Both the position numbers and the translations under genes were made by a program. Under the pieces are notes generated by a model. That model had not been told where the DNA came from, searched no databases, and saw only the letters and a list, made by a program, of their open reading frames with translations. DNA of 64,000 bases, from contig JAPEIS010000007.1 of NCBI GenBank assembly GCA_029531795.1, forward strand, positions 2,108,001 through 2,172,000, in the 5' to 3' direction. Shown here piece after piece: positions 1 to 12,285 of this stretch (within the stretch, counting starts at the first letter, position 1; the number at the start of each line of letters is the position of its first letter). The DNA comes from Sclerotinia nivalis. Taxonomy: Eukaryota; Ascomycota; Leotiomycetes; Helotiales; Sclerotiniaceae.

Positions 1-607
1 TTAGGAAAGAGTAGTGATGATGTGTGGAAGGGAAGGGAACAGAGGTTAGAGTGGGGAGAAGCATTTTGTGTGGAAGAGCCGAAATGGACAGGGAGTGACG
101 ACGAGTGGAGGAGGATGGAAAAAGAACATAGGGAGGCACGAAAAACTAATCTGTGAAATGAGCATGAGATATAGCATGCTTACCACATGATTCAGTCACG
201 TGAATTGTCTTGATGTGTATAACAGTAGGGTGTTGATGCGAAAAAGAGAAGTTATGGTTTCATGGCAAAGGCGTTGAATGTTTAGATAGTGGGTCATCAA
301 ACTATCATATTGTCCTAATAGTACCTGGACAATAGTCCGTATAACCAGAAATAGAATATTTCCCCTTGAAGTTCCTGGTATACAGCTGCGCCAATCCTTC
401 ACCGATCATAGCCAAACCTCCCGGTGACGCCTTATCCTTTCTAATCCCCGAGCCAAAGTAATATATACAATCATGAGCCCCTAAATAATTATGCCCAAAT
501 ATGCGCCTTACCAAATCAAGACATTGCCCATTTTCCACCCAGCTTGAACTCCTCATTTGAGCGAAATGTGAATGCGCCCATAATTATACACACGTATAAT
601 ACAACTT
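1..607. other. Intergenic / 3' flank of SPT20, no gene seen
   Basis: The stretch holds only short open frames on the minus strand (about 196-556) without recognisable motifs or codon structure. The right end is the probable 3' untranslated region of the SPT20 gene, whose stop codon is at 608-610. I see no RNA gene or repeat. Confidence 0.5.
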
Positions 608-897
608 CTACATGCCTGGTTGTCTTGCCATACCCATCCCATTTTGCATCTGCATACCAGGCTGGAAACCTTGTTGCACACCTGCTTGTAGCTTTGATTT
701 GATGCTTTGGAGAACCATAGTCTGAGCTTGCGCTTGTAATCTTTTCTTCAATTGTTCCGGCAGCCCTTGAGGGTGTGCACCTGACGACATCTCTATAGCG
801 TGGAGCCGCTTGTATAACTGGGCCATATGTTGATGGGTCTGGGGTTGATTGTTGTTCACGTATTGTTGTATCAAAGCGTTCTGTTGCTGTGTCAATG

Positions 898-935
<38 letters not shown>

Positions 936-3498
936 ATTTGCAATTGTTGTTGTTGTTGTTGTTGTTGCATTTGCTGCTGCAATGCCATATTCTGCATGTT
1001 CTGCATGTTCATATTATTTCCCATGAATTGTTGATTTAAGTTCATGTTAGGAGGCATGCCAGCTGGTCGCATGGCAGCCAATTGGTTTTGGTAACTTTGA
1101 GATAATTGGTGGCTAGGATTATTAGCATTGGCTTGCATCTGCATTTGCCGCATCTGTTGATGCTGCATTATTTGCTGAGGAGTCATTTGTTGTCCGTTAG
1201 GCATTACTCCCATGCTTTGAGCTTGATGTTGCTGCTGTGCTTGTTGTTGGGCTCGTAATTGCATATAATATTGTTGTTGTTGTACAGGTGTGAGATTACC
1301 CAAAGCTTGAACATGCATTTGAGTCGGGTTCATTCCCATCTGGCCCATTGCAGGTGCTTGCGCCATCACACCTTGAAGGGGGCTCCCCTGGCTCATCCTT
1401 GGCGTCAGTCCACGGTTTAGTGGAGTAGATTGCATGTTGGGGGTGGCATTATGCATTCGAGGTGTTCCTGCATGGCTTTGCTGGCTTCTTTGAGGTACCA
1501 TGGCATGAGCTGCGGGTGCGCCCATTTGAGGATGATTCTGATGAACTACAGAACCTGGACGAGGAGGACTTCCACCCATGCTCGACGTAGAGTGTTGCAT
1601 TGCGTTGTTGCCAATACCATTATTGACTGTTGGCGATGCCTGGCTGTGCGGAGTTCCATTTCGGACGATCGGTGAAGACATCTGGGCTTGGGTACCTTGA
1701 TGAGGGTGGAAGCGTTGTGCCTGCATACCATTCGAGACAATCCCGTTTGCTTGAGAGGGATGTGCATGGGGACCTTGCGCTTGAGGAGGTATACCCTGCA
1801 AGGCTTGTGAATGCTGCTGCTGCTGCTGTTGTTGTGCAGCTAACGCGCGTCTCTGAGCTTCTTGCTGTTGTTGTTGTCTCGCCGCCATAACTTGACGTCT
1901 TTCCGCCTCCTTTTGCCGAGCCTCTGCCAGCTCCTGCTTTCTTTGAACCTCTTGCTCAGCCTTGGACTTTCGTTCGGCTTCCTGCTCTTGTAACTTTTTC
2001 TGTGCTTGCTTTTCGGCGAGCTCTCTTCTGATATTTGCGAGTGCATTAAACTTCTCAAATCGTGCTTCAAAACCACCACCGGCTTGGCCAGCACCATCGG
2101 CAACATTGGCACCTCCTGCACCACGGGCCACAGTCGCAGAACGCTGTTCATCCAAAATGAGCATATAACGTTGTTCATCTGCGGCAAGAGCTTCATCAGC
2201 AGCCATTTCTGCGACTGTTCTTTTACGAGACTTGGGTTGAGGAGGCTTCTCTGAGTGCATAGGGTGAGCTAATGATTCCAGTAGTCGTGAACATTCTGTT
2301 GCACTATTTGCAGGTTCAAGCACCAAAGGAGCTGTAGTGGCTAGGATAATCTGAGCTTCTGCTGCATATACATTGCCGCAGTTAAACTCGAGCTTAGCTT
2401 GTTTTATTCTCTTTGCAGGTGGTGGCATGTTTATACCGGGAGTTGGTGGAACAGCTCCGAGTGGTGTAGGTGGTTGTACTAATGTAGTCGATGTGCTTCC
2501 ATCAGACCGTTCTTGACGCCCATCCATATCTGGTGTGCGAGGCGCAGTAGAATTACGGGCTATTTCGATATAGGTACTAATCGGTGTCGGGAAGAGTACA
2601 CACATAGTCACTTTGCATTTTGCTGGTGGTGGAACTGTTTTGCTTCCTTGGGAATCGTTCGAGGCACCTGGCGCAGGCATATTCTCCTTGTCCTGCTGAG
2701 CAGAAGTCTTCGACTTCGTCGGACCATCGCCGGTTTGTTCTCTCGAGTTCCTACTTTTATCTGAATCACGCCTAGGGTACGACGCATATGGAGATGGGGT
2801 AATGTAACTACTGAGAGTGTGAATAGAAACGCCTTCCTTGCTTCCGTCCTTGGGTTGAGATGAGGCTGGCTGGGGAGCAATGGATTTGTGATCAAGGATC
2901 TGGACAATCATGCAACCTTCGTAAAACGGTACTTCGTTCAGTATGAAATAATCTACCAATTCATGAGGTATAGTTTTCTGTCTGATATGCTCAAGGAGGA
3001 CTCGCATCGGAGACACATAGGAAAAACTGCCTGGTTGTTGATCAAATCGAAAATGCGTCGCGTATAAATGAATAATGATGGAAGGAGGGCTTTTGCGGTA
3101 TCTATTGAGTATGTAGCGCTCGGTTTTGACTAAAAGGTTTTAGTATATGTATAAACTACAGTGAAAGACAAGAGATTACCATATGGTTGTGATTGCGCAA
3201 CTTGTGGCATGACAAATTCTCCTGCAACACTGCCAGATCTCATACCAGCACCATTATTTTTCATTCCTCGACCAACCGTATGCCCAGAACGATTTCCTTT
3301 CGCAGAACGAGCCCCTGAACTATTTCCACCGCCATTGGCTGTAATCGAATTTTGGGAATTCTTGGGACCTGATCCTAGTCTCCCGGCGGACATTGATGGG
3401 GATGGTGAGGAAGTTGATGAATTGATGCCATTTGTTTGAATGGACATAGGCCGTTTGGCTTTGCTTGTCGCCTGAGCGACCGATGCTGCAGGGGCCAT
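608..3498 (-). CDS. spt20: SAGA complex subunit Spt20 (two exons)
   Basis: Structural subunit of the SAGA transcription coactivator complex, acting in the nucleus. Two exons, 3180-3498 and 608-3129, joined by a 50-bp intron (3130-3179, donor GTAATC, acceptor TTTTAG), give 946 residues. The Spt20 domain spans the splice: it begins around YILNRYRKSPPSI, continues with HIRQKTIPHELVDYF and ends near VPFYEGCMIVQILDH. Downstream come a basic/Ala-Glu coiled segment and a long low-complexity tail rich in Gln, Met, Pro and Asn, with polyglutamine runs encoded around 895-965. The start is the first ATG in frame (3498), with A at -3 and G at +4; codons upstream in that frame contain no ATG. Length and domain order fit fungal Spt20. 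The identification is from family knowledge; the exact intron is inferred but keeps the domain continuous. Confidence 0.88.
895..970. repeat. CAG/CAA trinucleotide (polyglutamine) tract
   Basis: Two runs of CTG/TTG triplets on the plus strand, separated by a short non-Gln stretch, encode polyglutamine runs of about ten to twelve residues in the Spt20 C-terminal tail. The mixture of CAG and CAA codons probably stabilises the length. Such tracts often vary between isolates. Confidence 0.85.
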
Positions 3499-6400
3499 TG
3501 TTAATTTCGATTTCCTTACAAAATGTACTTCTGCTACACTATTCAAGTCGTCGCAAAAGTTACTGTCCTCTGCGCGCTATCGATAATTCGTTTGACCTTG
3601 TCCATCTATTGCGACCGATAATTCTGCCCTGAATTTAATATATTCAAAGACGCGACTCTCTTCAATGCCTTGAGCTGATGAAATTATACCAGAAAAAATA
3701 TCGCGATTTTATGATGCAATGCGATATCAAATCTATGATGTTCTCGAGGGGAAGTTGGAGTGTGAAGTGTGGAGACAAAACCAAGAGAGCCACAAGCGCA
3801 TAAGCGTTCTTCAGAACTAACGGAGGATATGTTCCTCCGAACCGAGCCGGTCTCTTGTTACAATCAAAATTTGTTCGATGAACTTCAAAGAAATTTTCTA
3901 CATCTTTGGCATCTGTCTGGCTTTCGCCTACACTTGATAAGTATGTTTAGAATTGATTTGTCTTCTTAATGTTCCTTTTCGATAGGAGAGAAATACCTCT
4001 TGTTATAAGCTTCTTTATTAAAGAACTGATAATGTCGAATTAAAAGTCTCGATAACTCCCTCCCCCCTCTCCCGCCCCGAGTTTAGCGACCGTTCAACAT
4101 CTATAAGGATCACACTCCCTTCTCCTCAACCTTCTTCTTTTCGATTTTCTTCCAAAACTCACTTGTTCGATCATTCCGTGACGAAATTATCCATCGGAAG
4201 CCCGAAATCTCTATTTACTACTCTGGACTCGATGATCTTGATTATGGCAAGAGCAATCATACCTTTGATAGAATTTCACTACTCCGAAATTACGAATATG
4301 TATACGGTTCAGCTCTCTTCCTCTCACCGTCACAATATGCTAACCCTCATCACAGCGCATCTTGGTGACTCTGGCTTTAGCTTTGCTCTCATATGTACAT
4401 CGCAACATGGCCAACTGAAAGGATATATTGTGACTGCTATCTACCTGCGCATTTGATGAATTACGTGTCGAGGAAAGGGTCCTTGCATGATGAAAGTAGC
4501 GATGTACGCCTTGTTCTGGGTTGATTTATCATAAGAAGGACCAATTTCCGCCAACGTGATTGTAGTAGATTGCATATTGCATTATCTTAGAGACCAAGTA
4601 GGAAAGGCTGGCGATTTAAGAGCTGACTCACGGGCGGGTCAGAGCAATTGGAAGATTAAAAGCAACCAGGTCATGACCTGGGGAGCAGCTCTATCCAGAT
4701 TCATGGCATTAATAGAAGAATGCATTCCGTATTGAGAGCTTGTAGTGGCTTCCTCGGTTCAGTTCGCTGATTCCAACAGGACAGCGCATTTTGGCGCCGG
4801 AGTGGATACACGATCATCTGCAGCTGAAGCCTCAATTTTGCTAAGAGGAGGTTGTACGGGTTTCAGCTTGCATGCTCGGAAGCTAAGATAGCATGACATG
4901 GAATGTGCTATTTGCGATGCAACCGGGAGTCAAAAATTATTACTGAGATCGGCCGACTACGATATGAAATGAATGGTGGCCACGTATGTGCATATCCCGA
5001 AACGCGATTGTACGGTTGACAATCTCAGTCCTGCAACTACAGAGGACCATCGCATCCTGTTTGGGAACATAATCAAAGCACTTCCAGCCACTGCAGATTA
5101 GAGGAGCTGTGGCATGGATCTCCACTTCATTTGCAAGAAGAGAGCAGAAGAAAGCGAGTTCCGAGAGTATCGGCGCCAGTAGGAAGTAGTAAAGTTGATA
5201 GGAGAGAAGGAAAGAATCTTGCCCCACTCATAATCTTACCTACCTCGAGCCTTTAAAGCTTCACATCAACCACATCTCATTCAAAAGGATCTATAGAATG
5301 CTATGTTGCTATGTGTTCCTACATCTATATTTGCCGGTAAATTACTGCTAACAAAGTAGTGGTCAAATTCAATAATCCTATCTCATATCTCGAAGTCAAA
5401 TCTTCAAGTTCCAAAAAATTTCCATCTACTCGAGTACATTCACATCAATCTAACACAACCACTACAAGCTAAGTCCAACCAAGCTAAGTAACCTATCAAT
5501 GCCAATTACGAATTCATCACCTAATCTACTTTCGGCACGGTTAATAACTTGATTATTCAAAATATATATCTCGGAAGACTAGAACAGATAATATATAGAT
5601 CCAAGAAACATAACCTCTTCTAGGACGAACAAAAACAAAGAAGATATACTTCTTCCTGTAGAAGAAAACCATCCTCATAATAAACACAGACTTCAACTTC
5701 AACTTCAACTTGAAAAAACCCCTAATATCTAAGAAAACCCAAGATAAACATCTTCATATATACCAGATATCCACACCTCTTCTACAACCAAACATCATTC
5801 CCATCTCCCACCTCACAATTGCACTTCCTATTCCTATTACAACTTCACCAAAAAAAAACATTATATTACAACACTAATTAATATAACCTATCTTTCGTAT
5901 CCCATCCTCACCCTCCCAATTCCTAGCTCTTCACACCTTCACACCCCCCAAAAGACTAATAAAAATAATACCAACCGCTCAATAAAATTCTTAAATATTT
6001 CCATCTATCTAATCTTTGTTTAAGAAATTTCTTACGAAAGAGTCTATTTGCCCGATAGACGAATATATACATCTATCAAAGGCTGGGTATTTCCATAGAT
6101 ACCTCAGTATTAATATTGCGGAAGTGCGGAATTTTCGAGTATTGATTGTAAGGGTAGGGTATGTTGTTTTGAAAATGTATGTATGTATCTATAGTGAAAG
6201 TGATTACTATCTAGTAGATATATTGTTTATACATACTTATCAAGAATCGAGGAAACGTATCAACAATGCTAAAGAGAGTATATGATCGCAATCGATTATT
6301 TATCTTGGAGCTGGTACAAGAATACGTACTATATCATATCAAACACAGGATCTAACAACTCCCAAGATCTGCTTTAAATAATCATGACGGAACATCATCC

Positions 6401-7062
6401 ACAACCAACAAACTCCTCCAGATATACTGCGAGAACCAGAACTATATATTTGATATTAGCAATGATACGACGGGCCTTGCGAATAGGGGGGACTTGTACG
6501 GCGAACGATTTATCTATAATTTGCGTGTCATATGTCAAACTTGACATCAATGTAATTCCAGGAAAGGAGGGAGCCGCCAGAAATAAATAACTCTGGAAAG
6601 TGCGAATCTATCACATAACAACCTGGGCGTACCTTGGAAGTCTGCAATGGGGAATCGGGCATCAACTCCACAAAGCGGCTCCGGCTCCATATTGTCACGA
6701 GAACCTTAATCACGCGATGACATATATCAAGACCTAGCAAGAGATCTGCACAAAATAACCATCCGAATCGCAAAAGAAACTTCCTCTGAAGCAGAAATAG
6801 GGTATCCAATTATTCCAATATCATCACAATCATATACTACCTAGTACTCCTTACCAAACAAAAGCACTTACCTTTGATCTCACATCTCCCAGATTCACAT
6901 ACCTACCTATAGTGGGCTGCCATCGCCATCTATAACCACAACACTTACACCGCCATTCCCGAGCAATTGCACACATCACCAAGCACCATTGCATCCACCT
7001 CAATCGCCATATCCACCCAAGCCATCCGAAGACATTCTCAAACTCTTTCCTGATATGACTAT
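3499..7062. other. Long intergenic region with pyrimidine-rich and G-poor blocks
   Basis: About 3.5 kb without a convincing gene. The part next to SPT20 is its promoter and 5' leader. A pyrimidine-rich stretch at about 4050-4150 resembles fungal core promoter DNA. From about 5230 to 6000 the plus strand is strongly depleted in G, A/C/T-rich, with three tandem TTCAAC units near 5692-5713; this looks like untranslated leader sequence but no downstream coding frame of convincing quality follows. Small open frames at 4163-4456, 4940-5227 and 6384-6590 show no motif. Confidence 0.4.
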
Positions 7063-8786
7063 CTATGGTCGACCCCTTTTCTTTGGCTTTTTAAATACTC
7101 CCTCATCAATCCCCTGAGACAGTGAGGTATTCGGACTAACCTGTCCCGAACCAACGCAACTTGCCTGACTGTCAGCTTCCTTTGAAGACGCAACATCATT
7201 GCCTGTTTGCTCAAAAACATAGTGAATTTCCAACCCTTGTGAAAGTCCAGGTTCCCCCAGTTCGGATTGCTGCGAAATCTCAAAATTCAGATCAGAGGGT
7301 AAGTCGTCGACGGCGGAACGAATTCTTTCCAGATGGGTCGGCATCCAGATATCATAGACATTCTTGGTAAATTTGTATGCAGTCCATTTGTCTTTACCAT
7401 CCAGTTCTGTAAAATCGAATGTACGGATCATATGACGATAAAAAGTGGTATTCTTATCATCAATCACAGGATAATGACCATAAATCCTTACGCTTCGATG
7501 ATCATGCGAGATTGAAAATGCTAGTATTTCTCGATGAAGCTCCTTCTCTCGTTTTACAAGTCTGAAGAGTTCGACCATCGCTCTCACTGCAAGTGTCATG
7601 CTGTGAGCATTTTGCCGATCGGCAATATCGAGAGCTGCGGTACCGCATTTCACTTCCGATGTAAGGAACGGAAGGTACATCCGCCAAGTAGCCATGAAAT
7701 AGGAGGTACAATTATCCATAATTCCTCCAACGAAAGGTTCAAGCTTTTCCAATTGATCGTTTGTAAATGCAGATCGTCCGAACCCTACAGAGTAATCAGG
7801 TTGTGGACGAGGACCGGCAAAAGGTATAGCGCTATTCCAACCTTCGTTGAGACTTTCGTTTAAAACCTTGAGATGTTTCGCACCGTAGATCCTTAGAACT
7901 TGAGCAGATGGACATAATAAAGGGGCAATGTGTTGAACAATCATAGGTTCATTTCTCGCTTGTACACTTTCGCAAGCTTCTTCGAAAAGGTCGTCACGAA
8001 ACAACGTATTTTCAGGGATGGATTGTTCTGATTCAAGTAAGGTCCGACAAAGTGTTTTGCTTGTATCTGTAATGCCCAGATCGGACTTGATCATAAAGCT
8101 ACCCTTGGTGGAAAGTAATGTCTCATAATTTGAACGTTGATAAGAGGCACTTTTTAGTTCCCTCGGCTTTTGATCGCTAGGTGTGGTAGAGGTAATTGCA
8201 GAGCCAAATTCCGATTGTTTGCCATGAAAAGATGAAGAAGACTTCTTTCTGGCAAGCAGATTCATGTTGCTCTCCGGTTCAAAGTATTTCTTCGGCCAAC
8301 CGAATGCTCTTCTCCAGTATTCAAGTGGATCGATGTCTTCTTCGCTAATATCAACCGCTATGGTTTCGGGGATTGTATGTTCGATAGGAGATCCTGAGCG
8401 GGATGTTCGTAACCGTTTTTGAAATGGAGCGATGGTAAAAGAGGTGCCATCATTTTCTTGTGCTCGTTTACGTTTTCGATCCTTAGCCTGTGGAGACTTG
8501 GTTTGAGTTAGTTTTGTAGTATATCGGAGCAAGAATAAGATACCTTTTTGTCGGGACGATTGCTGGTTGGTGAGGGAAGCTGCTTCGATTCGGTATTACT
8601 GTCTGCGGGTACAGTTCGTTCTTGGGGAAATGACTGCTTCGATTTGGTATTCCTGTCTTTGGATGCAGTTCGTTCTTGGGGAGATGACATCTTTTCTAGA
8701 CGTGCGCTCTTACGAGGGGATGATTGTGGGCTTCGGGATTCCCACCCGACTTTTTGCAGGTCTCGTTTTAACGTATGTGCGGCCAT
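7063..8786 (-). CDS. DUF7924-type protein, PD-(D/E)XK nuclease-like
   Basis: Two exons, 8544-8786 and 7063-8487, with a 56-bp intron (8488-8543; branch-like CTAAC, acceptor CACAG) give 555 residues. The N-terminal third is charged and disordered, with basic KDRKRKRA right after the splice. The C-terminal half matches a fungal domain known to me as DUF7924: a Pro-Asp pair (QPDYSVGFG, about residue 311) followed by SEVKCG (about 359-361) is the arrangement of a PD-(D/E)XK nuclease core. After it come conserved blocks around QNAHSMTLAVRAMVELF and YKFTKNVYDIWMP. The tail ends KKPKKRGRP, a likely nuclear signal. The reaction and substrate are unknown; nuclease activity is inferred from the fold motif only. 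The family is usually multicopy in related fungi. The start ATG (8786) is the first that avoids an unlikely hydrophobic leader seen further upstream. Confidence 0.75.
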
Positions 8787-10422
8787 ATCGATTGGAAGGA
8801 GGGGGGTTGATGAACAGGGGTGGGTGAACAGGTGGGTGAACAGGTGGATAGAGATGAATAGAAGACTTGACGTGGTAATTAATGAATGGGCTCGAGTTTG
8901 GGTTGAAACATGACAGCGCCAATCATCCACACATAATCATCCACACGTTGATACAAGAAAACGCCAAAGTGAAGTTGTGGTTGAATTTGTGAGGCGATGG
9001 ATATTTTAGAATTAGGCACCTCGAGTCTAGAGTTGAGTAGAAGGAGAAAGTTGAGTAGGAGGAGAAGAACGCTCTGACTTGTCAGTCAGCGCTAGGCCAA
9101 ATATAGAATTGTCGATCTTGGGTGACGGACTTGGTCACCTCCAGCTCCGGGTGCTTAAGGTTTCAAAGGAACCTATCATTATTTGGGGAATCGGGTAACG
9201 AAGAATTCATTTTGAAACCGAATTTGAGGGATCTATGTTGAGAACTGGCAAAATAATCAAGAGCACCGTTGAAACTAAAGATGAAACAAAGGTGCTCCAC
9301 ATCTTATGATGTAGATGATTCTACTCAACTCAATCAATCAACTCAACAGCATTCTATCTTAACAACAGAGAAGAGGTTTACCTACCTAGAAGATGCTCTT
9401 GATATGATGCTAGAATTATAAGTGATACCGACCAGTTCTGGGGTACGTAAAATCAAAGTGATATCGACTTTACCAAATTTTGATATTTCAGAGGTATGCT
9501 TTGTTTATTATAATGGAAGCAATGCAATATAATTGAAATATTTCGGATTGAGATACTATCTACATATTACACATTTTCGTTTCAACAACAGCAGAAATTA
9601 TGTGAGAGTCAACACAAACGGAAAGTAGATTTCTACTAATTACTATATTTCATACTATATTTCATACTATATTTCATACTATGTTTCAAACATTCTGTCT
9701 GGCACGGCGGAATATTCGATATGAATCGGATGCTCGGTATATGTTGGTACGAGCTGGTCAAAGGTCCTAAGGGGCGTGAAAAATAACTATGGGGTAGTGC
9801 AAGCTAGTTATATTCGTGACTAAAATCTTAAACTCAATGATTGAAGACATCAAGAAGGGAATGTTATTTCATACGCCGCTACAATCCAACGTCACATGGA
9901 CGTACCGTTGAAAGTTAGAAAGGTCGTAGGTAGTGGTTTCTATCAAAAGTCGAGTAGGGAATCGATTTTAATGAAAACAAAATAATATTGTATGGCAATA
10001 TGGAATGATAGATCTTGAGCACAAAGCTTTATATAGACCTAACCAAGTTGAATGACAGGCCTGCTGAATCCTCCATTCAGCAAGGTGTTCAACGATACCC
10101 ACATAGTCTACAGACTTATGGGCACAACTTTGGCTATAGGAGTCCTTCGCTTCCCATGAACCTCATGCGATCCGCTCAGTCGGATCTGAAGGGCCAGACT
10201 CTCTTGGGTTTCTTGGCATCTAAAGTCCCTTGGCGTTACTATTCATGGAATATCCGATATAATAGATGTAATACGATTACATCGAAAAGAATATTATGAC
10301 GAATTAATATTGTCATTGTTTGATAGGCTTCGATGTGTAGAAACGTGGGAATTCGTAGCGATAAAATAATGAGATTATTCACAAATGATAGCACTCTTAT
10401 AAGGCCGGTGTAGATTGTATTA
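8787..10422. other. AT-rich intergenic region left of the transposon
   Basis: No coding gene seen. Contains the upstream region of the DUF7924 gene, then AT-rich DNA with a 12-bp tandem repeat near 9643-9688. An open frame at 10015-10299 has no recognisable content. The region borders the transposon inserted at the TA at 10421-10422. Confidence 0.5.
9643..9688. repeat. 12-bp tandem repeat (CTATATTTCATA)
   Basis: Three perfect copies of CTATATTTCATA followed by a partial fourth copy with a G substitution. It lies in AT-rich intergenic DNA and no function is evident. Confidence 0.85.
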
Positions 10423-10476
10423 ACGTGGTTTATCAGCAGTCCGCCCATATCACTAGTCCGCCCACTTTTTGGCCAT
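10423..10476 (+). repeat. Left terminal inverted repeat of the pogo-type element
   Basis: Pairs with 12230-12283 on the opposite strand. Key core: AGTCCGCCCATATCACTA, then a second CCGCCCAC block. The repeated GTCCGCCCA-like motif within the repeat may be the transposase binding site (inference). Confidence 0.9.
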
Positions 10477-10539
10477 TTCCAACTTTTTCACTTCAATATG
10501 CGTTTTATCAATAATTACTTATGGAAATTTATTCTAAAG

Positions 10540-12150
10540 AAGTATGAATTATTTTAGTTATTGAAGTTATTAAACTTAATCTACAATTCTCAATTCGGAA
10601 AGTGGCAAACCTTTATAATATACTTCGATTTACTTTGAGGGATAGAATTAAAGGTTGTACTAATATAGTTGATTATCGATCAAAAGGTTATAATTTGATC
10701 AAATTAGAAGAGGAGGTGTTTATCTAGTATATAATCGATATAGATGAGAGAGGGTTTGCATCTAAATTAAGTGGTGTAGAAGATATGGCGAATTATATCC
10801 TCGAATTGTGGGGTGCGAAGAAGGTTGGAAAGTTTTGGGCTCATTGTTTTGTTAAACGATGTTCAGAATTAAAGATGTGTTTTAATTGCGTTTATGACTT
10901 TCAAAGAGTTCTTTGTGAAGATCCTAAGCTTATTGAAGAGTGGTTTGGATTGGTATCGAATATGCAGGCGAAATATGGTATTGTCGATTCCGATTTCTAT
11001 AACTTCGATGAAACCGGTTTTATGATAGGTATAATATGCCCTGGAATGGTCGTAACTAGTATTGAACGATGTGGCAGAAGCAAGGCAATACAATCAGGCA
11101 ATCGAGAATGGGCTACAGCGATTATATATGGTAATGGAGAGGGTTGGATTATACCTTCATTTTTGATGGTGCAAGGGCAATATCATCTTTCTAATTGGTA
11201 TACCGAAAGCGGTTTTCCTGCAGATTGGGCTTTTAAATCTACTTCCAATGGATGGACGAATAATGAGACAGGCCTAGAATGGTTAAAGCATTTCGATAAA
11301 TATATTATTCGTCAAAGGAAGGGCAAATATCGAATGCTAGTATTGAATGGGTACGAAAGCTACGAATCAATATCTTTTCAATCATATTGCAAGTCAAATG
11401 ATATTATATACCTCAGATTACTACCACATTCAAGTCATTTAACTCAACCACTCGATATTGGGTGTTTTGGTGTACTTAAACGTTCATATGGTTGTCAAAT
11501 TGAAGGATTTATCAAAGCTTATATCAATTATATCACCAAGGTTGAATTCTTTATAGCCTTCAAAGCTGTATATTTACAATCATTTATTATTCAGAATATA
11601 AAAGCTGGTTTTCGAAAAGCAGGTCTAATACCATTCGATCCTCAATCTATACTTTCAAAGTTAGATATTAGGATTCGTACTTCTATTCCTTCATTTACTT
11701 TCTTGGAATTTACCAATTCCTGGATCTCTCAAATCCTTTACAATCCAATTGAAGCTTTCTTATAATCAATTTTAGTAAAAGCTTGAATGGTTTATTATTA
11801 ATCAAGTTCTTTTATATTTATATTTGAGATTGTGCAAGCTTTAGCTAAAGGTATAGAGAGATTGGTATATGAAGTTATACTTTTGAGTGTTGAGAATTGT
11901 ATGCTTTGAAGAGCAAATGAGGTATTAAGTAAATGTCGATACGCTAAAAAAATTCAATTATGTAATGGAGGAGTATTTATTGGATAAGAAGTTGAAGATA
12001 TATTATTACAATAAGAGGTTGATAATCAGATTCAATGTGACGAGCGTCAAAATGGGGGAAATTCTAATAGGGAATCATCTACTAGTCGATGCTGTAGTAA
12101 GTGTGGAAAGATTGGTCATAATTCAAGAATTTATCAAAATGATATAATAG
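10540..12150 (+). pseudogene. Transposase remnant (DDE superfamily, pogo/Fot1 type)
   Basis: The longest intact piece is 10785-11765 (326 residues). Family similarity extends on both sides: upstream in the same frame through an in-frame TAG at 10725-10727 (expected CAG, Gln) to about 10560, and downstream to a zinc knuckle at about 12089-12132. The first catalytic Asp is present (YNFDETGF), and the third is present (HLTQPLDIGCFG). The second, expected as D in the block before the central helix, reads Asn (LVLNGYES). The C-terminal zinc knuckle CSKCGKIGHNSRIY has its final Cys replaced by Tyr. Several further stops (TAA, TGA) lie between 11763 and 12030. Most of the changes I could infer are C-to-T or G-to-A. 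The protein cannot be active. Confidence 0.9.
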
Positions 12151-12229
12151 ATCCTAGATTATTAGATTCTTAATAGTTTGAATCAATTGAATAAGTTATG
12201 ATTGATTAATTAGAATTTGAAGTGGTTAA

Positions 12230-12283
12230 ATGGTCAAAAAGTGGGCGGATTAGTGATATGGGCGGACTGCTGATAAACCACGT
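12230..12283 (-). repeat. Right terminal inverted repeat of the pogo-type element
   Basis: Inverted copy of the left end. The two differ by G/A changes at two positions, both transitions. The outer boundary is set by the flanking TA at 12284-12285. Confidence 0.9.
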
Positions 12284-12285
12284 TA

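Larger units (their letters stand above)
10423..12283 (+). mobile_element. Decayed pogo/Fot1-type DNA transposon (1.86 kb)
   Basis: A complete-length but inactive Tc1/mariner-superfamily element. Both ends carry an inverted repeat of about 54 bp starting ACGTGGTTTATCAGCAGTCC, with only two mismatches seen between the left copy (10423-10475) and the right copy (about 12232-12283). A TA dinucleotide flanks each side (10421-10422 and 12284-12285), the target duplication expected for this superfamily. Inside is a decayed DDE transposase frame. The ends are well preserved while the coding part is heavily mutated, and the element is very AT-rich, as expected after RIP. The 1.86-kb size is typical of Fot1/Flipper-like elements of ascomycetes. 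Confidence 0.93.

Noticed and set aside
196..556. Two small minus-strand frames left of SPT20
   Set aside because: Short, overlapping each other in different frames, no motif, and probably within the 3' untranslated region.
827..1039. Leu/Cys-rich frames antisense to the SPT20 polyglutamine tract
   Set aside because: They arise from reading CTG/TTG repeats on the opposite strand; the Spt20 frame explains the region.
3130..3180. Direct read-through from the first SPT20 exon (ending with a Tyr/Thr-rich tail)
   Set aside because: It is intron sequence; splicing at 3180/3129 restores the Spt20 domain.
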